NCBI GenBank assembly: GCA_051294375.1
Contig: CM119271.1
Location: forward strand, 14,266,770 to 14,330,769
DNA length: 64,000 nt
Origin: Paraspadella gotoi
Taxonomy: Eukaryota; Chaetognatha
Direction: 5' to 3'
The position numbers and the translations under genes are program-made. A model generated the notes under the pieces. That model worked only from the letters and a program-made list of their open reading frames with translations. It was not told the origin of the DNA and did not search any database. Shown piece by piece: positions 10,813 to 22,995 of the stretch (position 1 is the first letter of the stretch; each line of letters opens with the position of its first letter).

Positions 10813-13275
10813 TCATTCTCCCACGTCGGCGTCCCCGTCTCCGACGAGCCAAAGAATTTCGAAGGCTAAGGCAAGAAGCCCCGTGCCGAGGAGGTCGCCA
10901 ACGGCCGTCACGTAAGGGATGGCGCAGTTGTCGGGATCGTCACCGCTACGCCACAGGCGATGGATCAACCAGGCGGAGAAGTAGAGGAGGACGATCACCT
11001 GACGAGAGGATTGGGAAAGAAGACGATGATGATAATAATGAATCTTTAAACTCTCTCCATTCAATAGGGTCACCTGCAAGAGAGCGGCCCCGAGATAGAC
11101 GAAGGCGAAGACGAGGGTGATGGAGGTGTGGCCGGCTTGAAGGTGGGAGATGGTGTACATGAATATGAGGTGGCCTGGAAGGACTAGGAGGAGGAGGACC
11201 CGGTGGCAGCGCGCGTCGGCGTTGGAACCGAAGAAAAGCTTCAAAGGGTTGGGACAGCCTTTCAAAGCTCTCGCCGGTAAAGACCCCAAGGCGGCGCCGC
11301 TTCGATGAAGCGAAGTCGAGATCCTCGACGCCTGAACTGCGACGAGATTTCCTCCGACGCCGTTCATCACCGGCTGGAAGACTGCGATTCCCTGTGACGG
11401 GGGAAGAGGGGGGGAGAGATGTAAGGGGGGGAGAGAGTAGGAAAAAATAAACATAACATGAAAGACAAAGTTAAAGGATGAGATTAAAATAGGGAAAAAT
11501 GATATCATAATCATTTAATATTGGTTGCACCAAATTCAAAAGAAGGGGGAATACGAGTAGGAAGAAAGCACCAGTCTTAAAACCAAATACTCACCTTGAA
11601 TCCCTTCACGGCAAAATCGAGAATGAGGCCGCCGACGCTCGAGATGCCCATGGCGACGACGACGGGCGACCAACCGTTGAAGAGAGCGTCGCGGACGAAA
11701 GGATTTCTGAGGGAGAAGTAGAGGCAGAGAGGAGCGACGACGACGCCGAAGAAGACGACGACGACGGGAGACAACCAGAGGACGCGAGACTCGAAAGCGG
11801 ACCAGAGGAGGGAGGCCGTTAAGGAGAGGAGGCCCAATGTGGTCAAATCGCCTTTTATGAGAGACGGGGTAAGGGTGAGTCAACTTAACTTACTACCTAT
11901 TACGTAGTATGTATTACTTTTTAATGACTAACCCAGCGAGGCGGCGATGGGCGTGGCCACGTTGTCCGGATTGATTGAGCAGCGTCGGGAAACCACGATG
12001 ACGGCGACCATAATCAAACCCAAACCTGAGAGAGACCACAAAAAAAAAAAAAAAAAGCTCATCAAACCCTCGCGTGACGAGTTCGATCTAAATGAAAGAT
12101 CCGGACCGAAAGATGCGACTGAGGCGGTGAGAACCGCGGCGGCGCAGAGCAGAAGTCCGTGATTGGCCACCCACGTTCCCTCGGGGATCCAACCGAAAAC
12201 CATCGCGGCCAGAGAAGCCAAAAATCCGACCACGATCGCCTGGAGAAATCACAATTGACTAAATTTAAATTGATTTTCCTTAAAAAGTTTAACGACGAAT
12301 GTTAACGTCACCTGCAGTTGTATAAGCGCGAGGTTTCCCATCACCATGGAAACGAAGGAAGCGCGGGAATCCATGTTGCCGAGGTTGGCTTGCGTCGAAA
12401 GGCGGGAAGCTAATGTCATTTCCAAGTTTCCTAGGGAAATAAAAAATATTACCATAATTCAACGAACATAAAAACAATATTCTTCTCAACCAAAACATCT
12501 CGATCAACAGCCTCAAAACCTTTCAACCCGAGTAACGATGGAACGAGGATAAATAGTTCGTCGACGACCACGAAAACTCTCCAGTGTTGGACAATGTCTA
12601 AAACGACTCCGGCTCCAACCATTCCCAGTCCCGCCACCTAAATGAGAGCAATTGACAACGGCAATGGTTTCTGGGGAAAAGACGGGTTCCAAGGACGTTG
12701 AGGACAACAAGAGGGACGCGGTTAAATCTCCCGATACGAACCAAATATGGAAAAAGGACTTGAAGAGTGATGGAGAATGAAGTCTCGGAGTCCGAGTCTC
12801 CGTCGCCGCCGCCGCCGTCGTTGGGCAGCAGCGCCGCATTCGTCGAATCGTCGCTTTCGACGTCATTGGTTTCGTTGTCGTCGTCATAGTTGACTTTGTA
12901 GTGGCATCGACCGTTGGCGATCTTTATCGTCGCGAGATCCTTATCGTCGTCGAAAGTAGTCCTGAGATCGACAGTCGAATGATCCTTTGTTTTAATAAGG
13001 CTGTCTTCGACGATCTCAGAGTCTTTAGTCTCGTCGATAAACCGACGTTTGTCTTTGTCGTCGTCGTCGTCGTCATTTCGATCGTCGTTCGGCGACGTCG
13101 ATAACGACGACGGCGCCAATAATGCAGAGTCGACCTCCGTCGTCGCGGATCGAGGGTCGACCTTGTCGTCGAGCATCGGCGACGACGACAATGGCGACGA
13201 CGAAGCGGAAGACACGACGGTGACGTCTCCGAGGGGAAAGTAGCCGCGTCGCGACTCATTGGCGAACGGAACCAT
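10813..13275 (-). CDS. SLC41: SLC41-family (MgtE-like) magnesium transporter
   Basis: Eight exons join in phase: 13275-12742, 12637-12520, 12430-12312, 12239-12107, 12025-11933, 11851-11595, 11391-11074 and 10998-10813, giving about 585 residues. The diagnostic SLC41/MgtE segments are all present: [16 protein letters not shown], then [18 protein letters not shown], then [19 protein letters not shown], and the second-half counterparts [19 protein letters not shown] and [19 protein letters not shown]. The two similar halves, each with an acidic PDN-type pore motif, are the family hallmark. It should move Mg2+ across the plasma membrane or an organelle membrane; SLC41A1 acts as a Na+/Mg2+ exchanger in vertebrates. 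The ~170-residue cytosolic N-terminus is longer than in the human proteins and contains dense aspartate runs. I cannot assign it to paralogue A1, A2 or A3. Confidence 0.95.
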
Positions 13276-15658
13276 GACGACGACAAAGGAAAACGAAATG
13301 GCGGAAAATTCCCAGAGATCAATTCGTTGTTGTTTAATAAACAATGTTTATGCTTATTAGTGTTTATTTCGATTAACGCACAACCGAATTTCGTTAAAAC
13401 AAAATTTTCACCCTGAATTAAGCTCAAAGTTTTCTTTGTTTTTCCGACAAATGCAACAAATTAGGGGAAAATCGTCCCATCTTTTTGTGGTTTCGCCTGA
13501 AGGTTGTAAAATTCATTGATAAAAGAAATTAATTAATTTCCCCATAGTCTAAAATAAAAAAAAATTAAATAAAATTATCGAACTTAAGATTTTGGAAAAA
13601 AGGATTTTTTTACAAGTGATTTAACTACTTGATTTGGACGTTAATAAATATTTTTTCATGCTTTCAGAAATAATAATTATGATTTGGAACCTGGTGAAAA
13701 TTTTCATGAAATAATTTATGCAATTACTGGCGCCTTATATTTTTTTAAAATTGCATATAGTAACGGATAAGCATTTTAAAAATATTTAAATTTCCTTGAC
13801 CTAAAGCCGTTTGAAAAATTTAAAAGAAAACATATATAACTAGGGGTAGCCTAACTCAGTATGGTGGTTAAGAAATTTGAATGAAGCACCTCTCAAACGA
13901 AAATTTAGACTTTTTTAAAAATTTGAATAAAAAAAAAAATTTTAATATTTCTCTATAACCCATATATTAATTTTATAATATTTATTATAACATGAATGGC
14001 TAAAATTTTTTTAAATATTTTTTTATTTTTAAGATTAGATTCAAGTAGCTTGCAAAAAGTTATCTACACAAAGTATAATTCTTTTCTAGATATTTTGATC
14101 ATAAGTGGGTGAAAAATATGTAAAACTATTAATAATAATCATCATATTTCAATAATTTTATTACGTTTTCTTAATTTTAATCAAGAAAACATAGGAACTT
14201 TTGAAAGTTGTAGTTATACTTTTTATTTAACTTTTTATGCTTTATTAGAATCCATCAAAAAAAGTTAAGATAGATTAAAAAAATATTTTATTTTTATATA
14301 GTAATATTGCAATTTTTATAGCAACAATAAAAGCATTAAAATCGAACTTTTTTAAAAAATTGTTTTTTTTAACTGAAAGTAGACTTCAAGAAGAAAGTTT
14401 TGAACCCCCGCCCCTATTGAATTTAATTTCATAGTAGATTGCTAATATAACGCGGTGAGTTGGTGTTTTCAGATTTTTAAAAAAATATGACATGGTGCAC
14501 ACAAGAAATTGATAAATTGAATAATCTCATTAACAAGAGGTAGAGTGACTGCACAATATAACAATTAAGGCGGACCAAAATTTATTACTTTCTTTTTGAG
14601 TTCTGAAATATATTTTTTCCCCTTTATATTCAAGATCAATACGTACTAAAACTTTTTCAATAAATAAAGCATATTAAAAAACGCAAGCATTTAAATATTT
14701 TATTAATGCAAAGGTAATAAAAAAAATGTTTAGATTTAATACTGCAATATGTAAATGAGATTGAGAGATTCAATCTCATTTAAGATCATATTAAATAATC
14801 ATCTCTTTCATTCACAATTATACTTTTCAAGCTATCAGAATCCATTATCGAAAATTAGTGAGATAGTGAGTTTTATCATTTTTCTTTCATTATTGTTACT
14901 ATCATTATGGAAAATACTTTAACATTATTTATATTACAGAACTCAGTTTTCAGCTTCTTCCGCCCTAATAACGAATTCTAGAAAACAGTCGAAGCACAGC
15001 ACATTTAACAGTCTCGCAAAATATCACATCAAAACCTTTTACGTCTGAAAAGACTTCAATACAATTTACTAATTAAAAAAAAGGATTGCATCCCGATCCA
15101 AACAATTTCTTTCATCTTTATCCCGTTCAAATGATGGAAAATTACAATGGGGAGGTTGGGAGAGTCAAAAAAAATAAACTGGTGGTTGAGTATTAATTGC
15201 AGATTCCCGCTATGCAAGCTCCAAAGCGAGGTAATTTTGAGCGTAATGTATTTTACATTCAATTTCCTTTTTTCATAAAATGCTATCTTGATGTTTAGAA
15301 TTTCCTAGCCTTAAAAATACCCATATAATATTTTAGGTTAATAATATACTCACAGCATGGATCTTGACACCATGATTCAACGAATATTAACCACAGTTTG
15401 GCTTTTTAGGAGGCATTCGCTGTATTATAATTCACCGACTGGAAACATAACGTAACAAACCGTGGCAAACCCAAGCTAAGATAAATTAGCCCAGTATTTT
15501 TCAAAATGGAACAAGCTGGAAAAAATTGCAAAGAGGACATGGTATCCAAACCATTTCCGATTCAAAGTCAGAAAACTTGGAAAATGCGCGAAAAAACAAG
15601 AAAGCGAAATAAATTAATGGACCCCACTCCAACTCCCTCTAACTCTGAACCGCCGAAT
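13276..15658. other. AT-rich intergenic region with a short hairpin repeat
   Basis: About 2.4 kb without a credible coding region on either strand; A/T runs dominate. At 14753-14781 the sequence aaatgagattg...caatctcattt forms an 11-bp stem, and the flank 14731-14759 matches 8498-8526 in reverse complement. This marks it as part of a dispersed short repeat. Confidence 0.6.
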
Positions 15659-17972
15659 CTATTTGGAAGAGCCGTTTATTCCGCTGTTGCCAGCGTTGCC
15701 CGATATGGATAACGAGGGAGAGGAAGGGTGGCTACGACCGGATCCCGGCATCGGGGCGCTCCAGTCGGGGTTCGGGGCGGCCATCTTATATCGCTTGAAG
15801 GAAGTTTTGTTGAAGATGGGAAGGAGCTCGTTGGCGTCGGTGGAAAGAGTCTTCAGGAATACGACAGCGTTGGTGCCGAATCCCTCCACGGAATTGACGA
15901 CGAGATCCCCTGAAGGTAAGTTATAAAAATAATTAATAATATTATCTTATTTTTTCGGCCATGAAGTAGAATTTACCTTGAAAATACCGCGCGTAGAGCC
16001 TCGAGAGGGGAAGTCCGTATCCGTAACCGGCCAGAGGGGCGTGGGTCTGTCCCGAGGCGGCGCCCGCCCCAGGTTTCGGAGCCGTAGAGTACATGTAGTT
16101 AAAGAGGAGCTCGAGCTGCGAACGGGGGATGCCGCCGCCTTCGTCCGACAGCCGTATGGTTAGATCCTCACGACCTTTTACGACCATCACCTCCAGCGAA
16201 GGGTAGGTAGCGTCTTCGCTGTTAGAGAAAAGTAAAGAAATAGGTGGGGGTCAAGAAAACAATCCAAAAGAATAAAAGCCAATAAATCTTACTTGTCGTC
16301 GTGCTCCTCCACCACGGCGCGCATAGCGTTCTTGAAGAGTTCAAACAGGATATGATAAAGATGCGAAGGGACGTAAGGGACTTGAATCACTCCCTCACTT
16401 TTGCAAGCGTCACGTCTAAACAGTTTTAACTCCGGTGCCCCGGCGTAGTAATGCTGTAATAACAATTTTTAAAATGCTCAAATTTACTGGCCTCAATTTT
16501 CAAACTCGGCAATGTCATTCAATTATATTCGAGCAATGAAGAACATTAATCACGAAGGCACTCACCTCACACAAGTACTTGGCGTTCTCGTAGGCGTCGT
16601 TCAGAACAGCGATGACGTCGCATGCCGGATCGATGGCGCCGATGTGACGCGGGTTGTTTAGTTGGTCGCCGAAAAGAATCGTGTGTTGGTTGATCAACAT
16701 TCTGGCGAAATTGAACAAATTGTAATTAATGAAATTCAAAAGGTTTCCTTTGAAGAGACAGTAATTATTGTTATGAGTTAGTGATAGAACCGTTCAATAT
16801 AAGCAGTCCCTGAGCTTCGGATCAGGCTGTAACACCATGTTACAGGCGGGTTAAGCGCCCCGTCCCTCTTAACTGGCAGACGACCACCGGGCTAGAACCC
16901 TGGACCTTTGGGTTGGGAGGCGAATGACTTGCCTCCGGCACCAATGGCCGCTGATGAACGGTTGGTGGGTTTTGGTCCACCATACCTTATGGATTGAATC
17001 CCGCCCAAATTATTTTTATTTAGACTTCACAATTACGATTAATTTCTGTTTATAAAGAAGACTTGTACCGGAGTCATTCGCCACATTTTGAGTCGTCTTC
17101 TCTCAGTCGCGACTTGAGGCCGACGACTACCAACCATCGCAATGTTTTTTCTTATCCTTGACTAAAAATTTAGCAAGACAACATTAAGTAAACTAGCGAA
17201 GTTTTAATCTAATTTTAATCTCTATCTTTGTACAGCTCCTACGCGACAGACAAATCTACCCATTTCCTCTCGCACCTGATGGAGATCCGGCTGATGTAGA
17301 ATCGGTCCAAAAAGTACTGGATGTTGTGCTCCATGACGTGGTCGATTCCCTTGACGTCCTTGAGCTCGATAACGCCCTGCGCCATCGTCTCGACGACATT
17401 GGCGTGACGATGACTCACCCGCGCCAGCGTCTCCGTGAAATCATCGAGGGTCGATTCGTCCGCGACGTCGCGCGACTCAAAGTTGATCATTTCCAGGAAA
17501 CTCTGCTGATACCTATTGGCTCAAGGGATTATAAATATTAAACTGTGGCTATCATCATATCATCATCCAGACAACTCACCATTGATCGAGCATTTGAACG
17601 GAGGGCGTCATTCGAAGATAGTCCGGTAACAAACTTAACTCCTTCATGATGTTCGCCAATCGAACGGGAAGTTCCTTCCTGCGTTAGATTAATAGAATTA
17701 AATATTTAGATTAAAAGAAACATAGGGCAATGTATTAAAGTTAAAATATTGTCGTTACGAACTGATTTCTTAGCCTATAGAAATTACCTCAGGAACAAAA
17801 AAGACTTTTTAGGACAAGCGTTTTCTCGAGACCCGAAGCGCATCATCGCTTCGAGGGAGAGAGGCGATGGGTTGTAGGCGGAGAACTTCTCCAGGGCGGC
17901 GGGGATTTTGGCGGCGCCGGCGCGGGAGCCCAGCCCCGCCAAGGCCAGGCAAGACTTGGTCAAAGCCACCAT
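15659..17972 (-). CDS. PDK: Mitochondrial pyruvate dehydrogenase kinase
   Basis: Seven exons (17972-17788, 17678-17580, 17512-17276, 16701-16566, 16453-16293, 16218-15977, 15909-15659) give about 436 residues, the usual PDK length. It is collinear with animal PDKs: [20 protein letters not shown], the [20 protein letters not shown] helix, and the GHKL ATPase N-box [10 protein letters not shown]. The G1 box SDEGGGIP, the STAP loop (YMYSTAP) and the G2 box [17 protein letters not shown] are intact, and the C-terminal tail has the family [10 protein letters not shown] region. It phosphorylates and inactivates the E1-alpha subunit of the pyruvate dehydrogenase complex in the mitochondrial matrix. 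The first ~30 residues fit a targeting peptide. Intron 3 carries a SINE. The C-terminus is Ser/Gly-rich and lacks the usual DW(C/V)VPS ending, having PDWSAP instead. Confidence 0.95.
16750..16984 (-). mobile_element. tRNA-like SINE, copy 1, in a PDK intron
   Basis: About 235 bases match 61771-62000 in reverse complement, end to end, with roughly 90 percent identity by eye. Read on the minus strand the element has a box-A-like tggccattggtgc and a box-B-like ggttctagccc spaced as in a tRNA-derived Pol III promoter. An unrelated body and an AT-rich end (aataattactg..ctcttca) follow. Both copies begin within the same atggtggac sequence, so the edges are well defined. It sits in intron 3 of the PDK gene in the same orientation as the gene. 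Confidence 0.8.
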
Positions 17973-20195
17973 TGCCCGATGGGGAATGGAATGACGATGA
18001 AAGGAAGATTCGAAGGAAACGAAAATACGCAAATACGTTTAGTCTTTTCTTTTCTCTTTTTCTTTCGTTTATATTTTTCGTTTTTTCGTGGTGAATGTAG
18101 AATGAAGAGAGAAGCCGGCGGCAAAAGATTCCTTGTCTCTTCAAGAATCGATGAAAACGATCGATAACGGTCGATGACACGGTCGATACGACGCTGCTCA
18201 ACGAAAGTCAAGTCAGATAGAAAGGAGCGACTGACATTTAGTTACAAGGTACTGACGCGACAAAAGTCTTTCCAAAGCAAAAGAGAAAAAGGTCCGGCGA
18301 AGAAAAAGCGATATATCAAACAGACAGGTGACCAAAGCTGAGGAGCCTTAGAGTTTCGTAGAGTTAAGTAGATACTATGTATCCAAGACCAGCGAGTTCG
18401 ATTTTTTCCCCAAAAAAACCAAGCGAAAAATTTAGACGAAAATTGTTAGACGGGACGACGACGACGACGATGACGGTGTCTCTATGGGAGATTCGGGTGA
18501 GGCAGCATCGAGCAGCGGTGACGACAGAAATGACCGTCTCATGATTATCCGCGGCTTCGTTCCGACGGGGCAGCGAGTGCTGCGGCAGCTGAAAAAATAG
18601 GATCGATGACGTTGTACATCGATCGAAAAAAAATTGGAGTCTTTCACTTCGCGCATCACAAATTTACAGTCGATCGAGTTTCGCTTTAGTTGCTACTTTG
18701 GTTTTTATTTTTGTTTTATTTACCATTTTTTTTGCGAAAATACATTCAAAAAGTTGAAAAAACCTGCAAGAAAACAAAAAACGAGATAAAAATTAATAAA
18801 ACACATATCGTTAAAAGGTTTCGTGACGTCGAAGAAGCCCGAGACAAAACAAGACAAAAAGGACAAAACGAGACTCGGAAAGCAAAACGAAACAAGGACA
18901 AAGCAAGAACGAAACCAAGGAAAAAACTCAAAGAGAAACGTTAAATGTGAAACAATCAATGAATATTTTAAATATTTTACTCTCCTAAAAACTACAATTC
19001 TAAGAGAAAAAAGGCTTCTTGCAACATAGTAAAGAAACAGGAAATTTATTCTAAATCACGTAAAGAAATAAATCTATAACTTATAGTATAAGTTTGGAAA
19101 GAAATTATAATACAATATTTATGAAAAGCATAATTTTACGATCGAAGCTAATGATGCTAGTATACATAAGTTATACGCATATAAGACAGAAACATTCCAT
19201 ATTTCAATGGTAAGTTGGGCTTCGTTCAAGAAATACTAAGCAACAAGAAAAAAGATTAGAAAAAAAGAAGAGGAATTAGTAAAGAAGAAAAAAGGACAAA
19301 AGAAAAAAAATGAGCAAACTAAAAGTTAATTACGGCCGAAATATAAATAATAATTCTGAAAGAAATAGTATTAAGCAGAAAATTGAAATATATTCTTTAA
19401 AATATTAAGTTGTAAAAATTATGGATTGGAAAAAAAAGGGGGATCGTATATATAGACAATAGTACATAAAAAAACAATAAAAAACAGAAAGAAAACGACG
19501 ACTTTCAACAAACAAGAGTCGGTGAGATCACAGCTAAAGAGGCATTTCCAAGAAATGTCGCGAGACGAAAGTTTTGTTAAGTACTAAATAACACAATTTC
19601 GCCATCATCCAACAATTCCTAAATATTTAAATATAATATAAGTTGATTTAATTTAAACGACGAACGCGTCTTAGGTTGCGGAGGCGATAACTCAAAAAGT
19701 GCACCATAATTATCACGAGAATGAGACAAAAAAGACAAACATCAATGACGTGAAGCAATTGGCATAACCGAGTCAGAAAATATATGTAGAGGATCCGATT
19801 TCATTAACGATGAAAAACTCTCTCTGTTTTCCACGCCGGAGAATTCTTAAAAATGATCACAGTTGGGAGAGGGAACTGTCGCAGAGTAACATATGGTTCA
19901 TTTCAAATGAGAGAGAGTTCATTAATCTCATTTGCATAGGATAGCAGTTTAGATTACTTCTCATATCTTTTGATTCGGTTTTCTTGGAAGTTTTCTTTTA
20001 GTATTTTAAGGATACTATTAACATGGATTAATAATGTTAATGATTTTCGAAAAAAAACTTTTTTTTCTTGGTCTCAGGGTCAATGGTCATTTAAAACTGA
20101 AAGATGACCATTAGTCAATCCAGTTTTTGGTTTTTTTGTTTTTTTTACGCCGGCCAAAACCAACTCCGTCTAGGTCTTTCCACTTTTTTTAAAAT
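17973..20195. other. Intergenic, no gene seen
   Basis: Between the PDK start and the WDSUB1 stop I find only short, biased open frames (lysine-rich on one strand, Phe/Leu-rich on the other near 18690-18960). Repeat motif atctcatttgcat occurs at 19925-19938 next to an inverted atgaga. No supported gene. Confidence 0.55.
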
Positions 20196-22662
20196 TCAAC
20201 TCTGAAACCTTTGAATGAGGAGACGCAGAGATCGATTGGGCGTCAACGTCGACGACGCCAGTTCCGAGTTGGTCATGGGGCTGAGCAGTTTGGCGCCGCC
20301 GGATTCTCCGGGCCTCGCGCCGGATCGGAGCCAGGCCTCGATGGCCCCGCGCTCGTAGGAATATCCGTCGGCGGCGATGACGGGGTCCGTCATGATCTCG
20401 TGGGTGATGGGGCAGAGGTACTCGTCGGGAATCTCCGCCGACGACGAGGGGAAAGCCAGGTAGGGGTGGGCGAGGAGCTGTGGGAGTGGAGATAGAAAAG
20501 GAGGAAGAGTGAGTTAGTGAGAAATTTAAACATAAAACAATACAGAGGAAAAGAAAGAAAAATAAGAAATCCAAGTCAATAGCATGGCCCACCTTCTGCA
20601 AGGCTCTCGTAATCTTGTTGCGGTGACCCAGAGCGGACACTCCCAATTCGATCAGCGCTTGATTGTCGAGATTCGCTAACTCTTGACCATCGATAGCGTT
20701 GGTGCGGAAAGTCTCCGCGTATTCCTGTTTATTTGTTATACTATTATTTCTGTAACACACACTTCATGCTCTCTTTCACTTGGTAATCACCTTCAATCCT
20801 TCCGTCCCGCGCATCCATTCGAAGACCTCGTCGACGGTCCACTCCGAGATCCTCTTCTTTCTCTTCGCCACCGGCGTCCCCGCCGGCGTCTTTATCGTTT
20901 TCGTCGCCGGTTTTCCGGGGTCGACTTTCCTGGCGTCCGACTTGGAGGCGGCGCCACGCTTGGGCGACTCGATTTCTTTTCCCTCGCGAACGATGCTCCA
21001 TATCTTGACAGTCTTGTCATTGCTGCCAGAGGCCAAGAGGAGATCAAAGTCGTCGTCGATTTCTTGGTCATCGTGGCGTCGCGGGTGAAAGGCGCACGAG
21101 GTCAAGTAGCGCGAGTGGGCCTCCCAATGAAGGAGAAGTTGGCCTAACGATAAAGGTTTAGTTCTATAATCTAATCTCAAAATCTAATCTCATTTAGATT
21201 ATTGTTCGTACTTCTTGATTGGTTTTCTGAAATGACTTCAGAAAACTTAAGTAGAAACATACCGGAGGCGACATCCCAAACAGCAATGGTCTTATCCGTG
21301 GAGGCGCTGGCGAGTGTGTCGCCTCGTGGGGAGAAGGCGACGGAGGAGACGCTGCTTACGTGGACGACCAACTTGCGAATCCGAATAACCTAAGGACGGC
21401 GGAAATTTTAAAAGTTTTTAAATAGTTAACATATCGATCAAAAACAATCAAAATGCACTCACCGAAACGGACGGAAATGTAGAAACGCTCCACAATGTTA
21501 CGGTGTTGCAATTTCCCGCCGACGCCAACATAAAGGGGGCCTGCAAGTAATGGGAAATCAAACGCTAATTTTTTTAAAACTCACTTTCACTTTCCACCCG
21601 AAACTCACCCTCGCAATCCCGCTTCCTCCACCTTCCACTTGCTCTTCCGTCCGTGGCGGCGTCGGCGGCGCAAACACGCACACGGTGACGCCGAGATCGT
21701 GGGCGTCGTTGAGTTCGAGAAGAGGCGGATCGTGGCCGAAGAGGGCGTCCCAGAGACGAACGTCCCCTGGTGAAAAATAAATAAATAAAATGAAAAGTTT
21801 GCGAGTTTAGATCAACTTTATTCTTTCCTTACCGTTGCTACAACCGGAGACGACGAGTTCCCCGTCGGGACTGAAGCAGGCGGCGAAGATGGTTCCCTCG
21901 TGGCCAACGAAGGATCGGAGATGACTGAAACGGAATGAGGAAGAAATTTGATAATCTAAAATCACTCAATGGTTTTAAACAAATCATGTTTGAACGAGCT
22001 ACCTAATCGCGTTCTCTTCGGCGGATTCTCCGGCGGCCAGCGCCTCGTAGACCGCAGCGACGTCCCACAACGCCAGCGTTTCGTCGTCACTTCCAGTGAG
22101 AAGGCGTCGTCCGTCGGGAGAGAAGCAACAGATCTTGATGCAGGCGCGAGAATCGTGACTCAATTCCGTAACGGACCCGCCTAAAAAAGGGTTGGGGTGA
22201 GGTAAGTGTATCTCACGAGAACTCATTTATTATTTTTAGAAATATAAGTTCATTGTTCAGTTTGCATTGAACATAAACGTTAAACACTTAATCTTTAAAA
22301 CAACATAAAAAATATTCCTCTATATTTAAGTCTCTCATTCGTTTACCGTTTTGAACGTTCCAAAGAATGACCCGCCCGTCCGTGGATGAAGAGGCGAGAA
22401 GTCGACCGCACGGAGAAAAGTGGCAACAGTGGACGTAATAAGTGTGACCAACCAAAGGCGACGCCGAATCCGATTCTATCACTGAATTAGACTCCATCCT
22501 CCAAAGTCTGACTGTCTTGTCGGCGGAACACGTGGCCAGAGTCTCTCCCTTGAACGAACACCAGTTGACGTCGCTCTTGTGGACGTCGAGAGTCTGCAGC
22601 AGCTTAGGCTGCGCCAGTCGCGGCGCCGGAGTCGACGTCGCTTCTTGGCCGGAAGACGCCAT
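20196..22662 (-). CDS. WDSUB1: WD repeat, SAM and U-box protein
   Basis: Nine exons join in phase: 22662-22347, 22180-22003, 21924-21833, 21766-21609, 21540-21463, 21389-21263, 21143-20791, 20724-20593 and 20477-20196, giving about 571 residues. The N-terminal two-thirds holds seven WD40 repeats with recognisable blade ends (DKTVRLWRM, DGRVILWNV, DETLALWDV, DKTIAVWDV, DKTVKIWSI). A SAM domain follows (WTVDEVFEWMR...LANLDNQALIELGVSALGHRNKI). The C-terminus is a U-box (PDEYLCPITHEIMTDPVIAADGYSYERGAIEAWL). This order is unique to WDSUB1, a probable E3 ubiquitin ligase using the U-box to recruit E2 enzymes. It is longer than human WDSUB1 mainly because of a Lys/Pro/Thr-rich linker between the last WD repeat and the SAM domain. 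Its start lies 333 bases from the LACTB stop. Confidence 0.95.
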
Positions 22663-22995
22663 CGCGCCGCGCTAATGATTATTACGCTTATCGAATTACT
22701 TAGTATTAAGGGTCCATAGATTGAGGCGATCTCATGGTTTGGGCGTTTTTTTCGCGCAAACCAAGCGTCAAACATAAAGTGACGACGAAATGTCTAAAAT
22801 TAAAAACAAGTGAGCAAGGATAATTCGATTAACGTTGTAAAATTTGTAAAGAATTTAACGTCAAAAATTTGATAATTATGGTAAAGTAATTCATAGGCGC
22901 ATTTCCAAGTTATAATCTTCTGTAAGGCAGCGAAGAATAAAGCCCTGAAAACTGGTTTCGTGCTCGGTACTTCCCGCCAATTTTTTTTTTTCTTT
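22663..22995. other. Short spacer between LACTB and WDSUB1
   Basis: Only 333 bases separate the LACTB stop from the WDSUB1 start. The spacer must hold the LACTB 3' end and the WDSUB1 promoter. No open frame of interest is present. Confidence 0.5.

Noticed and set aside
16940-16975. ctgatgaacggttgg inside the SINE as a hammerhead core
   Set aside because: No stem II and no gaaa follow at the right distance.
18690-18959. Short lysine-rich (plus) and Phe/Cys-rich (minus) frames
   Set aside because: Low-complexity composition, no splice context and no family motif.
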